From CAVRIA01 sp963721115 (GTDB lineage: Bacteria > Desulfobacterota > Binatia > HRBIN30 > CADEER01), in assembly GCA_963721115.1 (NCBI GenBank), contig CAVRIA010000006.1, positions 558,001-622,000 on the forward strand: a stretch of 64,000 nt of DNA, in the 5' to 3' direction. Of the stretch, positions 23,960-32,677 are shown piece by piece. The position numbers and the translations under genes are program-made. Position 1 is the first letter of the stretch, and the number at the start of each line of letters is the position of its first letter. The notes beneath the pieces were generated by a model. The model was not told the DNA's origin, made no database searches, and worked only from the letters and a program-made list of their open reading frames with translations.

Positions 23960-26746
23960 ATGAGCGGTAAGCGAAACGACGCGGCTCGAGCCGGCGGTTT
24001 GCTCCTGTTCCCGGTCCGCTGGCCGATCCCCGCCTTGCTCCTGATGCTCGCCGTCAGTGCCGCTCTCGGGATGGCGGCGCGTTCCTTCACGATCGACGGC
24101 TCGCCGGCAAGCCTGTTGCCCGAGAACGATCCGGAAAGAGCCCTCACGCGCGAGGTGGAGCGCGATTTCGGCGACGACGACGATATTGTCGTGGGGATCT
24201 TCGCGGACGACGTATTCGCTCCCGAGACGCTGGCGCGCATCGACGACCTATCCTCTCAGCTGTGGCAGCTGGACGGGGTGGCTTCGGTGACGGGGCCCAC
24301 CAATTTCATGCGGGTCGAGCCACAGGGGAGGCAGCTCCGTCTCGCCCCCCTCGCGCGCCGCCTGCCAAAGACGGAGAAGGAGGTGGAGGCACTTCGCGCG
24401 GCGTTGCTCCAGAACCCGCTGGCGCGCGGTCGGATCGTCTCCGCCGACGGTCACGCGGCGGCTATCCGACTGCGCTCGAACGCCGCGGCCGCCGAGGCCG
24501 CGATGCGGCTTGCGCTCGCCGATCGGGCGCGGCGGCTGGCGGAGCAGTGGACTGGTCCCGAGACGGTCGTGGTGGCAGGCCCGGAGGTCCTTACGCTGCA
24601 GGCGAGACGGTGGATGGAGCGGGACCTGACGGCGACCACTGCGGCGGTCATGGCGGTCGTGTTGGTCGTCGCGCTCGTCGCGTTGCGCAGTCTGGTCGGA
24701 GGGGTCCTGTGTCTGTTGGTGGCGGGTCTGGGTGTCGTATGGACCGTGGCGGCGATGGTGCTGTCGGGGCACGCCATCACGTGGTGCACCCTGGTTCTCC
24801 CGCCCCTGGTGGCCGCCCTCGGGGTCGCCTATCCGCTGCAGATCGTCAACCGTTATCGGATTGAGCTCGGCGCCGGCGCCGCGCCGTCGGAGGCCCTGGA
24901 AACCGCCGTCTGTCGCATCCGATTCACGGTTGCCATCACGGCGCTCAGCGCGCTCGTCGGTGCTGCCTCCCTCGGTTTCAGCGCCATTCCGGGTCTGCGT
25001 GATTTCGCGATCTTCGCCTCCGTCGGTATCGCCAGCTCGCTGGTGATCTCGATGGCGGTCGTTCCGGCCGGCCTGGCTCTTCTCCCGATATCCGCCGCGC
25101 GGCGAAGAGCGGCTGGTTCTCCGCCGAGCGGCGTCGGCTGGCTGGACCGCGCGGGAGCATTTCTGCTGCGGCACCGGGTGGTGATGGCCACGTTGGGCCT
25201 CCTCCTCGTGCTTGCGGCAGCGACGGGTATCCCGCGCCTCGCCGTGGAGACCGGGTACCGGGGTTTCTTTGATACGGCCGACCCGGTGCGGGCGGCGAGC
25301 GCGCGGGTGGCGGGCGCTCTCGGTGGGGCGCAAACGCTCTCGATTCTGGTCGACGGCGCCGAGCCCGGCGCGGTTGGTGAGCTGGGTACGCTGCGAGCCA
25401 TTCAGGATCTGCAGCACTTCGTCGATCGTCAGCCTGGTGTCGAGGCTACGGAGTCGCTGCTCGATTACCTTTCCCAGGCGCCCGGGGCGCACCGGTCCGG
25501 CACCGATATCGTTCTACCGGATACCCAGGCGGAGGTGGACCAGCTTCTACACTTCGACTGGGATCAGCTGTGGCCCGTAGTCAATCGGGATCTCTCCCGT
25601 ACCCGCATCGCCGCTCACGTTTCCTTGTCCCGGGCCGAGGACATCGAGGCTTTGGCCGATCGGATCCTCGCCTTCGCATCGCCCAAGCTTCTGCACATCG
25701 GACTGGGCCGGCGCGCGCAGTTTCCGCGCGGAGTGACCGTGCACCCGGCCGGCGAAGCGTTCTTGTTCAGTCGCGCCGGCTCTCGGCTCGCCGCTCTGCA
25801 GAGGAAGAGCTTCGCCGCGGTAACCGCCGTACTTCTGGTCGTGTCCTCGCTGGCGTTTTTGTCGCTGCGGGTCGGGACGGTGTCAGTCCTGCTGAACGCC
25901 GCCGCGGTGGTGGTCGTATTGGGCTGCATGGGTTGGAGCGGCTCGCCTCTGAGTATCCTCGGAGTTCTGCTCCCACCATTGGTGCTGGGCATAGCCGTCG
26001 GGCACACGGTCCACTATTTGACGGTCCTGAGCGCGCAGCCGTTCTTGTCGAGCTCGGGGGCGGACCCGGTGGCGGGTGCGGTCGGCGCGGTTGGTACGCC
26101 GATCGCCTACTCGGTTGTCGCGCTCGTCGCGGGGTTCCTGATCTTCGATATCTCGCCCTTTCCTCCCGTGCGCGGGTTCGGTCATCTGGGTGCGGCGCTC
26201 GTCACAGCAGCTTTCGCCGGTAACGTGCTGCTGCTGGCGACCCGTGCCATGGCCGCACGGGTGATCACGATTTCCGACGTACTGGTGATGAAGCTCGACC
26301 CGCTGCACCAGATCCCCCTCTTCGAGGGGCTGCGACCCCTGCAGGCGAAAATCGTCGTGCTCACCGGTCACCTCGCCTCGGCTACCCGGGGGGATTTCAT
26401 CACGCGTCGCGGTGAGACGTCAGCGGAGATGTATCTGCTGCTCAGCGGTCGCGCCGTGGTCAGCCCGGGCGATGGACGCCCCCCCGTCGACACGCTGGAA
26501 CGCGGCGACGTCATCGGAGAGATGGGACTCGTGCGTGCTCAGCCGCGTTCGGCCGACGTCATTGCCGCCGAGGATACGGAGTACCTCGTGCTCGACGGTG
26601 GCTTCCTCGACCGTCTGAGGCGACAGTATCCGCGCACCGCGGCCACGGTTTTTCTGAACCTGACGCGAATCCTCAGCAACCGCCTCGAGCACACGACGAG
26701 GCAGTTGGCCGAGCTGAACCGAAAGCAGGGAGCGCCGTCGGCCTGA
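23960..26746 (+). CDS. RND (MMPL-type) exporter fused to a C-terminal cyclic-nucleotide-binding domain
   Basis: A 928-aa inner-membrane protein. Two RND halves are visible. Each has a periplasmic domain beginning 'FTIDGSPASLLPENDPER' or 'YRGFFDTADPVRAASARV' and a bundle of six hydrophobic helices, including the VVALGVAYPLQIVNRY-like TM4 region. After the last helix (about residue 770) comes a soluble domain ('LFEGLRPLQAKIVVL', then GDFITRRGETSAEMYLLLSGR, then GDVIGEMGLV) that matches cyclic-nucleotide-monophosphate-binding folds. Related MMPL/HpnN proteins move lipids or hopanoids. A cAMP- or c-di-GMP-like control of transport is an inference. Confidence 0.88.
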   Translation: MSGKRNDAARAGGLLLFPVRWPIPALLLMLAVSAALGMAARSFTIDGSPASLLPENDPERALTREVERDFGDDDDIVVGIFADDVFAPETLARIDDLSSQLWQLDGVASVTGPTNFMRVEPQGRQLRLAPLARRLPKTEKEVEALRAALLQNPLARGRIVSADGHAAAIRLRSNAAAAEAAMRLALADRARRLAEQWTGPETVVVAGPEVLTLQARRWMERDLTATTAAVMAVVLVVALVALRSLVGGVLCLLVAGLGVVWTVAAMVLSGHAITWCTLVLPPLVAALGVAYPLQIVNRYRIELGAGAAPSEALETAVCRIRFTVAITALSALVGAASLGFSAIPGLRDFAIFASVGIASSLVISMAVVPAGLALLPISAARRRAAGSPPSGVGWLDRAGAFLLRHRVVMATLGLLLVLAAATGIPRLAVETGYRGFFDTADPVRAASARVAGALGGAQTLSILVDGAEPGAVGELGTLRAIQDLQHFVDRQPGVEATESLLDYLSQAPGAHRSGTDIVLPDTQAEVDQLLHFDWDQLWPVVNRDLSRTRIAAHVSLSRAEDIEALADRILAFASPKLLHIGLGRRAQFPRGVTVHPAGEAFLFSRAGSRLAALQRKSFAAVTAVLLVVSSLAFLSLRVGTVSVLLNAAAVVVVLGCMGWSGSPLSILGVLLPPLVLGIAVGHTVHYLTVLSAQPFLSSSGADPVAGAVGAVGTPIAYSVVALVAGFLIFDISPFPPVRGFGHLGAALVTAAFAGNVLLLATRAMAARVITISDVLVMKLDPLHQIPLFEGLRPLQAKIVVLTGHLASATRGDFITRRGETSAEMYLLLSGRAVVSPGDGRPPVDTLERGDVIGEMGLVRAQPRSADVIAAEDTEYLVLDGGFLDRLRRQYPRTAATVFLNLTRILSNRLEHTTRQLAELNRKQGAPSA

Positions 26747-26977
26747 CCCCGCCCGCAGAGTGTGGCGGAGAGGCGTTTCGGCCCTCGCCTGTGTCTGGAT
26801 GCGCGGCTCCGGACGATGGAGGCGTTGCGTCCGGAGCGTTCAAAGTTCGTCGGGGCCGATGACGGTGGGATGACGCCCCTCGCCGTCTTCGGCGCTCGGA
26901 AGGAGTGCGCAGGGTCTCCCCGTCGCCTGGCATGCGAAATGCCTGAGGTCACGACCGGGCCGACGATGGAAGACGAC

Positions 26978-27172
26978 ATGATCGACATTGCCCGGCTGCG
27001 GCGGCACCTGGACATGACCCAGGAGGAGTTCGCCGCCGTGCTCGGCGTGACGGTCGGAACCGTGAACCGTTGGGAGAACGGCCACTTCAAACCCAGCCGG
27101 CTGGCGGAGAAGGCGCTCAAGAACCTCCTGTCGCAGGTGAAGAAGTCGGGCCTGGACGGCGGGCGCGGGTAG
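26978..27172 (+). CDS. Small XRE-family HTH regulator
   Basis: A 64-aa protein consisting almost wholly of a helix-turn-helix: LRRHLDMTQEEFAAVLGVTVGTVNRWENG. I chose the ATG at 26978 because GGAAG lies 6 bases before it; the in-frame ATG at 26966 is also possible. Longer frames upstream to 26762 look uncoded. It is probably a DNA-binding repressor or antitoxin-like factor; no toxin-like partner is adjacent. The 231 bases before it and the 227 bases after it hold no further gene I can support. Confidence 0.75.
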   Translation: MIDIARLRRHLDMTQEEFAAVLGVTVGTVNRWENGHFKPSRLAEKALKNLLSQVKKSGLDGGRG

Positions 27173-27399
27173 GCGTCCGGAAGGCCGAAAGGGGTTGCGT
27201 GCCTCCCGACGCGCGCACCCGTCGTTTGGACGCCTGCGTCAGGGCAGCCAATTGCTGCTCCGCGGACCCTTGGTACGGCGAGCGCGACTGCGAGGTCCGA
27301 AAACGGCGAGACTTCCGGCGGCGCCGGCTTCTAAGGGGTAGACGACCTGTTGGTGGGTCCATGGCCGGACATTCGGTCCGGAGAACGAGGAGAGGTACG

Positions 27400-27993
27400 A
27401 TGAAGCTACAGTTGGTGAAGGTGGAGACGTCGATCGGACGGATTCGCGCCGTTGTCGGTCCGCGAGGGATTTGCGACCTCGATTTCGAGGAACGATGGGA
27501 CGCGAAGCTCGCGCGTCTGGTGCACCGTTTCGGCAGCGTGACTCTCGAGGCGGTTGCCGACGCCGAAGGAGTTGCGGACGCCTTGTGCGCCTACTTCGAC
27601 GGCCGTCTGAACGCGCTCGACGATCTACCGGTCGATCCCGGCGGGACTCCCTTTCAGCGGAGCGTGTGGACCGCGCTGCGCCGGATTCCCTGTGGACGGA
27701 CGACGACCTACGGTGCGCTGGCAAGCGCCATCGGGGTACCGGGAGGGGCGCGGCCGGTCGGGCAGGCGAACGCGAGAAATCCGGTGGCGATCGTGATCCC
27801 CTGTCACCGGGTGGTCGGATCGAACGGCCGACTCACCGGCTACGCGTGTGGACTACCACGAAAACACTGGCTGCTCGCTCACGAGCGGGCTCCAGGCATC
27901 GCGATTCGGGAGCAGAGAGATCGCTTCTTCCCGGGTCGTTACGGCGTCCAGTTTCCGGTGCAATCGCCGAATAGGATCGCCGTGAAGCCCTGA
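27400..27993 (+). CDS. ogt: Methylated-DNA-[protein]-cysteine S-methyltransferase
   Basis: A 197-aa single-turnover repair protein that transfers alkyl groups from O6-alkylguanine to its own Cys. The active site PCHRV is near residue 131. Preceding motifs are TPFQRSVWTALRRIPCG (DNA-binding winged helix) and 'YGALASAIGVPGGARPVGQAN'. GAGAGG lies before the ATG. The 3' end overlaps the convergent dockerin-like gene by 55 bases. Confidence 0.93.
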   Translation: MKLQLVKVETSIGRIRAVVGPRGICDLDFEERWDAKLARLVHRFGSVTLEAVADAEGVADALCAYFDGRLNALDDLPVDPGGTPFQRSVWTALRRIPCGRTTTYGALASAIGVPGGARPVGQANARNPVAIVIPCHRVVGSNGRLTGYACGLPRKHWLLAHERAPGIAIREQRDRFFPGRYGVQFPVQSPNRIAVKP

Positions 27994-28658
27994 CCGGCGG
28001 CGGGCGGAACCAACGGGTCGTAGCCGATGGCGCCCGGCTGGCAGGTACCGCTCGAGATCTGCGGATCCATCGGCGTCTGATTGTCGACAGGAGTCGCGTT
28101 CGGAAGGAAGAGCCAATCCGAGCCGCAGGCCTCGGCGACGGGAAATCGGGAGATGAGCGCTACTTGGTACTGGAGGATGCGAGCGGCGTCGAGCGAGGTG
28201 ATGGTTCCGTTGCCAGTGACGTCGCAGGCGAGGCTCTGCAAAGAGTCGAAGCTCACGAGCCCGACTTGCCGCTGCAGGATTTGCGAAGCGTCGTCCGAAG
28301 TGATTCCGCTGTTGGAGCCGCCGAGCTTGGAGGGCCGAAGGGTGACGGTCGTACCGGCCACGACGCCGAACGAGTAATCGCCGTTGGCGTCCGTCGACGT
28401 GTTCTGGGGCGGGCTGCCGAGGAGATCGACGGTGACACCCGGGACCGGGCGATCGTCTCGGTAGTAGACGATTTTGCCGCTCAAATCGGAGGCGCCGGTA
28501 CCACCGAGGATGATCTTCGGGAAGAGATCGATCGAGACGTCCGAGCCTTCTTGCGCCTTCGCGGTGCCGGCGACGGCCAGGACTGCCCCGGCAATCACCG
28601 CTGCCGTCACCCGTCCGACCGTGCGGCTCCGCCGACTGATGCGCGAAAGATACGACAT
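27939..28658 (-). CDS. Secreted dockerin-like protein with a CnaB-type domain
   Basis: A 239-aa exported protein. It has a signal peptide (about residues 1-35, cut after AKA). A carboxypeptidase-regulatory/CnaB-like beta domain follows (LSGKIVYYRDDRPVPGVTV, then NGDYSFGVVAG). Two dockerin-type helix-loop units come next: a degenerate one (SGITSDDASQILQRQVGL) and a good one (DVTGNGTITSLDAARILQ) with Ca-ligand-like D, T, N and D positions. A C-terminal cassette ends in LFGDCTGNW. The same cassette recurs in the matrixin at 52537-55024, so the two belong to one family of surface or secreted proteins. Overlaps ogt by 55 bases, tail to tail. Confidence 0.8.
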   Translation of the reverse strand: MSYLSRISRRSRTVGRVTAAVIAGAVLAVAGTAKAQEGSDVSIDLFPKIILGGTGASDLSGKIVYYRDDRPVPGVTVDLLGSPPQNTSTDANGDYSFGVVAGTTVTLRPSKLGGSNSGITSDDASQILQRQVGLVSFDSLQSLACDVTGNGTITSLDAARILQYQVALISRFPVAEACGSDWLFLPNATPVDNQTPMDPQISSGTCQPGAIGYDPLVPPAAGQGFTAILFGDCTGNWTP

Positions 28659-28966
28659 GAGGTGATCTCCTCTCCGAGCGTCGAACTCGTTGACGGCCCG
28701 AGCTCAAGACCGATGCCTGTGGTTACCGCCTGCATGGCCAGCCTGTCAACCAAAAAGCGAGAGCGACATCGGGTTCGAATCGCCGTTTCTCGACTGGCAT
28801 CACCAGACGTGTCTGCCGGTGGGATGTCCGGTGTTCGTGGCGCCGCGGCAGGCGGGCTGGTAGAAGCTTGCCTGGTCCGGATGCGGGAAGGAGCCAATCC
28901 ATTCGTCGAGGGCGTCGCGTACAGGGGGGTCGACTGGCAGGCGAGAATCGCGCGACTCTGCGAGCG
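28659..28966. other. Divergent intergenic region
   Basis: About 308 bases between the divergent dockerin-like and Omp85-like genes. No supported gene is inside. It presumably carries both promoters, but I find no convincing -35/-10 pair. Confidence 0.3.
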
Positions 28967-30220
28967 GTGCGTCGATCGCGCGCGGTACTCCTGCGCGCCG
29001 TCTGTCTTCTTCTGATCTACCTGTTCAGTGCGGCGTTGATCCCTTCGGAAAGTCCGGCCATCGAGGAGCTGGGCGCCGAAGAGGACATCTCGAACCTGCT
29101 GCCGGATACGTTCCCGACCGAGGCCGAACCGCATGATCTTTCGAAGCGCAAGTGGGCGATTCTGCCCGAAGTCGGCTTCGGGCCGGACACGGGGGTGCTC
29201 GCGGGCGCGAAGTTCACGCATCGCGATCTGTTCGGATCCGGCGCCACGTTCGACATCGAGGGGACGTACGCGATCAATCAGCAGCAGTTCGTGGCCCTGT
29301 CGCTCGGTTCGCCGCATCTATGGAACGATCGCCTCATCCTACTCCTCCGGGCCAAGTACTACTTCGATCCGCAGCGGGAGTTCTTCGGATTGGGGAACAA
29401 CAACATCGGTCCGGACCCGGCCTCCACGCACGAGTTTCGGGAGCTGGGTGGAGCGCTGACCATCGGCTGGCGTCCGTTCGAGAGAGTCGCCTTCAACTTC
29501 CAGGTCGGTATCCGTCAGGTCGACATCGGGCGCGGCGACCGCATGGGCGACACGCCGTTCACCGTGGATGCTTTTCCGGACCTGCCGGGCATTCACGGCG
29601 GCGTGGTCAATCCGATCGCGCTGTCGTTAGTGTGGAACACGCGCGACGATGTGCTGCGTCCGACGCGCGGCTGGCGCTTCATCCTCAAGATCATCCACAC
29701 CGACAAGTCGCTCTTCAGCGACTTCGAGTACACCCGCTATTTGGGTGACGCCAGCTACCTGTATTCTTTCAACCGGGGGCGACAGATCATCGGATTGCGC
29801 GTCAACGGCGAGTACATCGATGCCCCGAGTGAGCAGATCCCTTTCTGGGAGCTCAGCGAGTTGGGGGGGCCGGACACGTTGCGCGGCTTCTTTCCCCACC
29901 GCTTCGTGGGCAAGACCAGCGTGCTCCTCAATCTGGAGATTCGCTCGCGCCTCGCCGAGTTCGACTTTTTCGACTGGTGGCACGTATGCCTGGACGGGGT
30001 TTTGTTCGGTGATACCGGCCGCGTTTTCATCGACAACAGCGAGCTTCGGAACGAGTTCAAGCTCGGCGATGTCGTCGACAACGTCGTCAGCGACTTCCAG
30101 TTCAGCTACGGAGGAGGACTGCGTATCGCGCTCTCCGATGCCCTGGTGGCACGCATCGACGCCGGGTTCAGCGACGAAGAGACCGGACTGGTGTACCTAT
30201 CCTTCGGCCAAACGTTCTGA
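28967..30220 (+). CDS. Omp85/BamA-like (bacterial surface antigen D15) outer-membrane barrel
   Basis: A 417-aa protein from the GTG at 28967, which starts a signal-like hydrophobic stretch (RRSRAVLLRAVCLLLIYLFS). The rest alternates amphipathic strands rich in aromatic residues. The C-terminal domain ('TLRGFFPHRFVGKTSVLLNL', then GLRIALSDALVARID, ending in SFGQTF) is the D15/Omp85 barrel with a terminal Phe. No POTRA repeats are evident, so it is a short single-barrel member, possibly for transport of a specific substrate rather than general BAM work. The start is uncertain by about 30 codons. Confidence 0.8.
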   Translation: MRRSRAVLLRAVCLLLIYLFSAALIPSESPAIEELGAEEDISNLLPDTFPTEAEPHDLSKRKWAILPEVGFGPDTGVLAGAKFTHRDLFGSGATFDIEGTYAINQQQFVALSLGSPHLWNDRLILLLRAKYYFDPQREFFGLGNNNIGPDPASTHEFRELGGALTIGWRPFERVAFNFQVGIRQVDIGRGDRMGDTPFTVDAFPDLPGIHGGVVNPIALSLVWNTRDDVLRPTRGWRFILKIIHTDKSLFSDFEYTRYLGDASYLYSFNRGRQIIGLRVNGEYIDAPSEQIPFWELSELGGPDTLRGFFPHRFVGKTSVLLNLEIRSRLAEFDFFDWWHVCLDGVLFGDTGRVFIDNSELRNEFKLGDVVDNVVSDFQFSYGGGLRIALSDALVARIDAGFSDEETGLVYLSFGQTF

Positions 30221-30282
30221 GGAACCGCAGATCCTCCGGTGCGGCCGGTTCCGCCGTGCAGCGACCGTGCGGTGGAGAATGG

Positions 30283-30696
30283 TCAGAAGGGAATGTCGTC
30301 GTCGTCCGAGGGGCCGACGTCTTCGCCGCTCGGCGGGGTGAATCCGGGCTCCTGGACACGACCGGCGCCACCGCCGCCTCCGAGGAACCGAACGTCGCGG
30401 GCGACGATCTCCGTGATGTAGCGCTTGTTGCCGTCCTTGTCGTCGTAGCTGCGGTTGGAGATCTTTCCCTCCACGTACACCTGGCGCCCCTTCGACAGGT
30501 ATTGGCCGCAGGTTTCGGCCTGCTTCCCCCAAACGACGACGTTGTGCCACTCGGTCTTTTCCTGCTTCTGCCCCTGCTGGTCGGTCCACTTCTCGGTCGT
30601 CGCCACAGAGAAAGTGGCGCGAGCGCGCCCGCTCGGCGTGAAGCGGACCTCGGGGTCGCGACCGAGGTTTCCGACGATGATGGCTTTGTTGACCAT
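30283..30696 (-). CDS. ssb: Single-stranded DNA-binding protein
   Basis: A 137-aa SSB. The OB fold covers about residues 1-105 (MVNKAIIVGNLGRDPEVRFT, and later 'RQVYVEGKISNRSYDDKDGN'). A Gly-rich linker follows. The acidic C-terminal tip DDDDIPF is the standard docking tail for partner proteins. It protects single-stranded DNA in replication and repair. It is divergent from rnj, and the intergenic region carries three tandem repeats (separate entry). Confidence 0.97.
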   Translation of the reverse strand: MVNKAIIVGNLGRDPEVRFTPSGRARATFSVATTEKWTDQQGQKQEKTEWHNVVVWGKQAETCGQYLSKGRQVYVEGKISNRSYDDKDGNKRYITEIVARDVRFLGGGGGAGRVQEPGFTPPSGEDVGPSDDDDIPF

Positions 30697-30765
30697 GTTT
30701 CGTGCTCTTTCGAGAGTGCAGATCTGTTGCCGAACGCTACCAGCGCTCTCGAGCGCCTGTCAAGG

Positions 30766-30811
30766 ATCGCGTTGACTTGTGTCGCGTTGACTTGTGATCG
30801 CGTTGACTTGG
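30766..30811. repeat. Three tandem 15-16 bp repeats between ssb and rnj
   Basis: The core TCGCGTTGACTTG occurs at 30767, 30782 and 30798 (periods 15 and 16). Each copy contains TTGACT, which resembles a -35 box. They sit in the 307-base divergent region 30697-31003, which otherwise holds no supported gene. Likely roles are operator sites for a regulator or serial promoter elements. Confidence 0.75.
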
Positions 30812-31003
30812 CGGAGCGGCCACCGCTATCATCCGGCCGTTGTGGCGGCGTGTGGATGACGATGTGGGACGTCCCTCCATTGGTCCAAATCACTGTTCCA
30901 GAGCTTTGTCGAAGGCGCGTTCATACGGCGCAGACGACGGGTGGGACGGACGGCGGCGTCACAATCCGTGGCTGCCGAAGGACTTGCGCCGGATGGGGGG
31001 CAC

Positions 31004-32674
31004 ATGGACGTTGACGGCAGCGGTCCTCTCCGCGTCGTGGCCCTCGGTGGTCTTGGTGAGATCGGGCTGAACTGTCTGGTCATCGAGCACGCCGGCCAGG
31101 CCTTTGCCATCGACTGCGGAGTCATGTTCCCCGATACCGGGATGCTGGGGATCGACCTGGTCATTCCCGACTTCGAGTATCTTCGTCAGCTCGGAGATCG
31201 ATTCCTCGGCTTCGTGATCACGCACGGGCACGAGGACCACATCGGGGCTCTCCCCTTCGCGCTTCGCGATCGGCTGGTGCCGGTTCACGCCACGCCGATG
31301 GCTGCCGGTCTGGTGCTGTCGCGCTTGCGCGAGCACGGTCTCGACGGACAGGTCGACCTGCGTGTCTATCGACCGCGGGAGCGCCTTCAGCTCGGGCCGT
31401 TCTCGATCGATCCGATCCACGTCACCCATTCGATCGTCGATGCGGTCGCCCTCGCCATCACGACACCGCTCGGCGTGGTGATCCACACCGGGGACTTCAA
31501 GATCGATCAGACGCCGATCGACGGGCGTGCGCCGGACATCCAGGCTCTGGCCGAGTACGGCGCACGCGGCGTTCTGCTGATGCTCTCCGATTCGACGAAC
31601 GCCGAACGACCCGGGTCGACCGGCTCGGAGCGGAGCGTGCGTGGCGGTCTGGAGGGCGTTTTCCAGAACAGTGAAGGGCGCATCTTCTTCTCGACGTTCT
31701 CCTCGCACGTACATCGCATCCAGCAAGTTCTGGACCTCTCGGAAGCCACCGGACGCCGCGTCGTGGTCGTCGGCCGCAGCCTTCTGAACAGCATCAAGAT
31801 CGCCACCGATCTGGGGTACCTGCGGACTCCGCCGGCACTGTATGCCGACGTCTCGGATCTTTCCGTTCTTCCCGCACGCCAGGTCTCCGTGCTCACGTCG
31901 GGCAGCCAGGGGGAGCCGCTGTCGGCGTTGACGCGGATCTCGATGGGCGATCACGCGCACGTTCGAATGGAGCCGGGGGACGCGGTGGTTCTTTCCTCCC
32001 GCATCATTCCGGGGAACGAGAGAACCATCAGCAACATGGTGAATCACATGTATCGGCGCGGCGCCGAGGTCTTTGACTCGCGCAACGCGAAGGTTCACGT
32101 CTCCGGGCACGCGAGCCAGGAGGAGTTGGCGCTCATGCTGAACCTGGTCCGGCCGCGATACTTCGTTCCCGTGCACGGAGAGTACCGGCATTTGGCTCAC
32201 CACGTGCGGCTCGCGCGGCAAGTGGGGCTCCCGGACGAGGCGACGTTTCTCCTCGAAAACGGCCACGTACTCGAGGTCGACGAGGCCGGAGCGCGACGGG
32301 GGGATGCGGTTCAGGCCGGTCGCGTGTTCGTGGACGGCAAGGGCATCGGCGACATCAGCGACATCGTTCTGCGAGACCGCCGGCATCTGTCGCAGGACGG
32401 ACTGTTGCTGGCGGTGCTGGCCGTCGATCAGCAGACCGGCGAGCTGATCGCCGGACCCGATTTCGTGTCGCGCGGGGTGTTCGCCGAGGGTGAATCGGCG
32501 CGCTATTTCGAGGCGGCGCGCGAGGTGGTGGTCTCCACGCTCGCGGGCATCGCCCCCGAGTCGCGCACCGACTCGCTGGAGGTGAAGGAGGAGGTGCGCA
32601 AGGCCCTGCGGCGCTACCTCAGCAAAACCCTGGATCGACGCCCTGTCGTGCTGCCTTTCGTCATGGAGATGTAG
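31004..32674 (+). CDS. rnj: Ribonuclease J
   Basis: A 556-aa metallo-beta-lactamase/beta-CASP RNase with endo- and 5'-3' exonuclease activity in RNA decay. Metal motifs: HGHEDHIGALPF (about residues 70-81), 'VIHTGDFKID' and the beta-CASP segment with 'SGHASQEELALML'. The C-terminal 'HGEYRHLAHHVRLAR' and the helical domain complete the family. ATG 31004 follows a G-rich ribosome site. It is followed by ftsK after 3 bases, and probably forms one operon with ftsK-lolA-yajQ. Confidence 0.93.
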   Translation: MDVDGSGPLRVVALGGLGEIGLNCLVIEHAGQAFAIDCGVMFPDTGMLGIDLVIPDFEYLRQLGDRFLGFVITHGHEDHIGALPFALRDRLVPVHATPMAAGLVLSRLREHGLDGQVDLRVYRPRERLQLGPFSIDPIHVTHSIVDAVALAITTPLGVVIHTGDFKIDQTPIDGRAPDIQALAEYGARGVLLMLSDSTNAERPGSTGSERSVRGGLEGVFQNSEGRIFFSTFSSHVHRIQQVLDLSEATGRRVVVVGRSLLNSIKIATDLGYLRTPPALYADVSDLSVLPARQVSVLTSGSQGEPLSALTRISMGDHAHVRMEPGDAVVLSSRIIPGNERTISNMVNHMYRRGAEVFDSRNAKVHVSGHASQEELALMLNLVRPRYFVPVHGEYRHLAHHVRLARQVGLPDEATFLLENGHVLEVDEAGARRGDAVQAGRVFVDGKGIGDISDIVLRDRRHLSQDGLLLAVLAVDQQTGELIAGPDFVSRGVFAEGESARYFEAAREVVVSTLAGIAPESRTDSLEVKEEVRKALRRYLSKTLDRRPVVLPFVMEM

Positions 32675-32677
32675 AAG

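Noticed and set aside
21634..24240. An 868-codon minus-strand frame
   Set aside because: It crosses the BASS, LLM and RND genes antisense and lacks any domain; a high-GC shadow.
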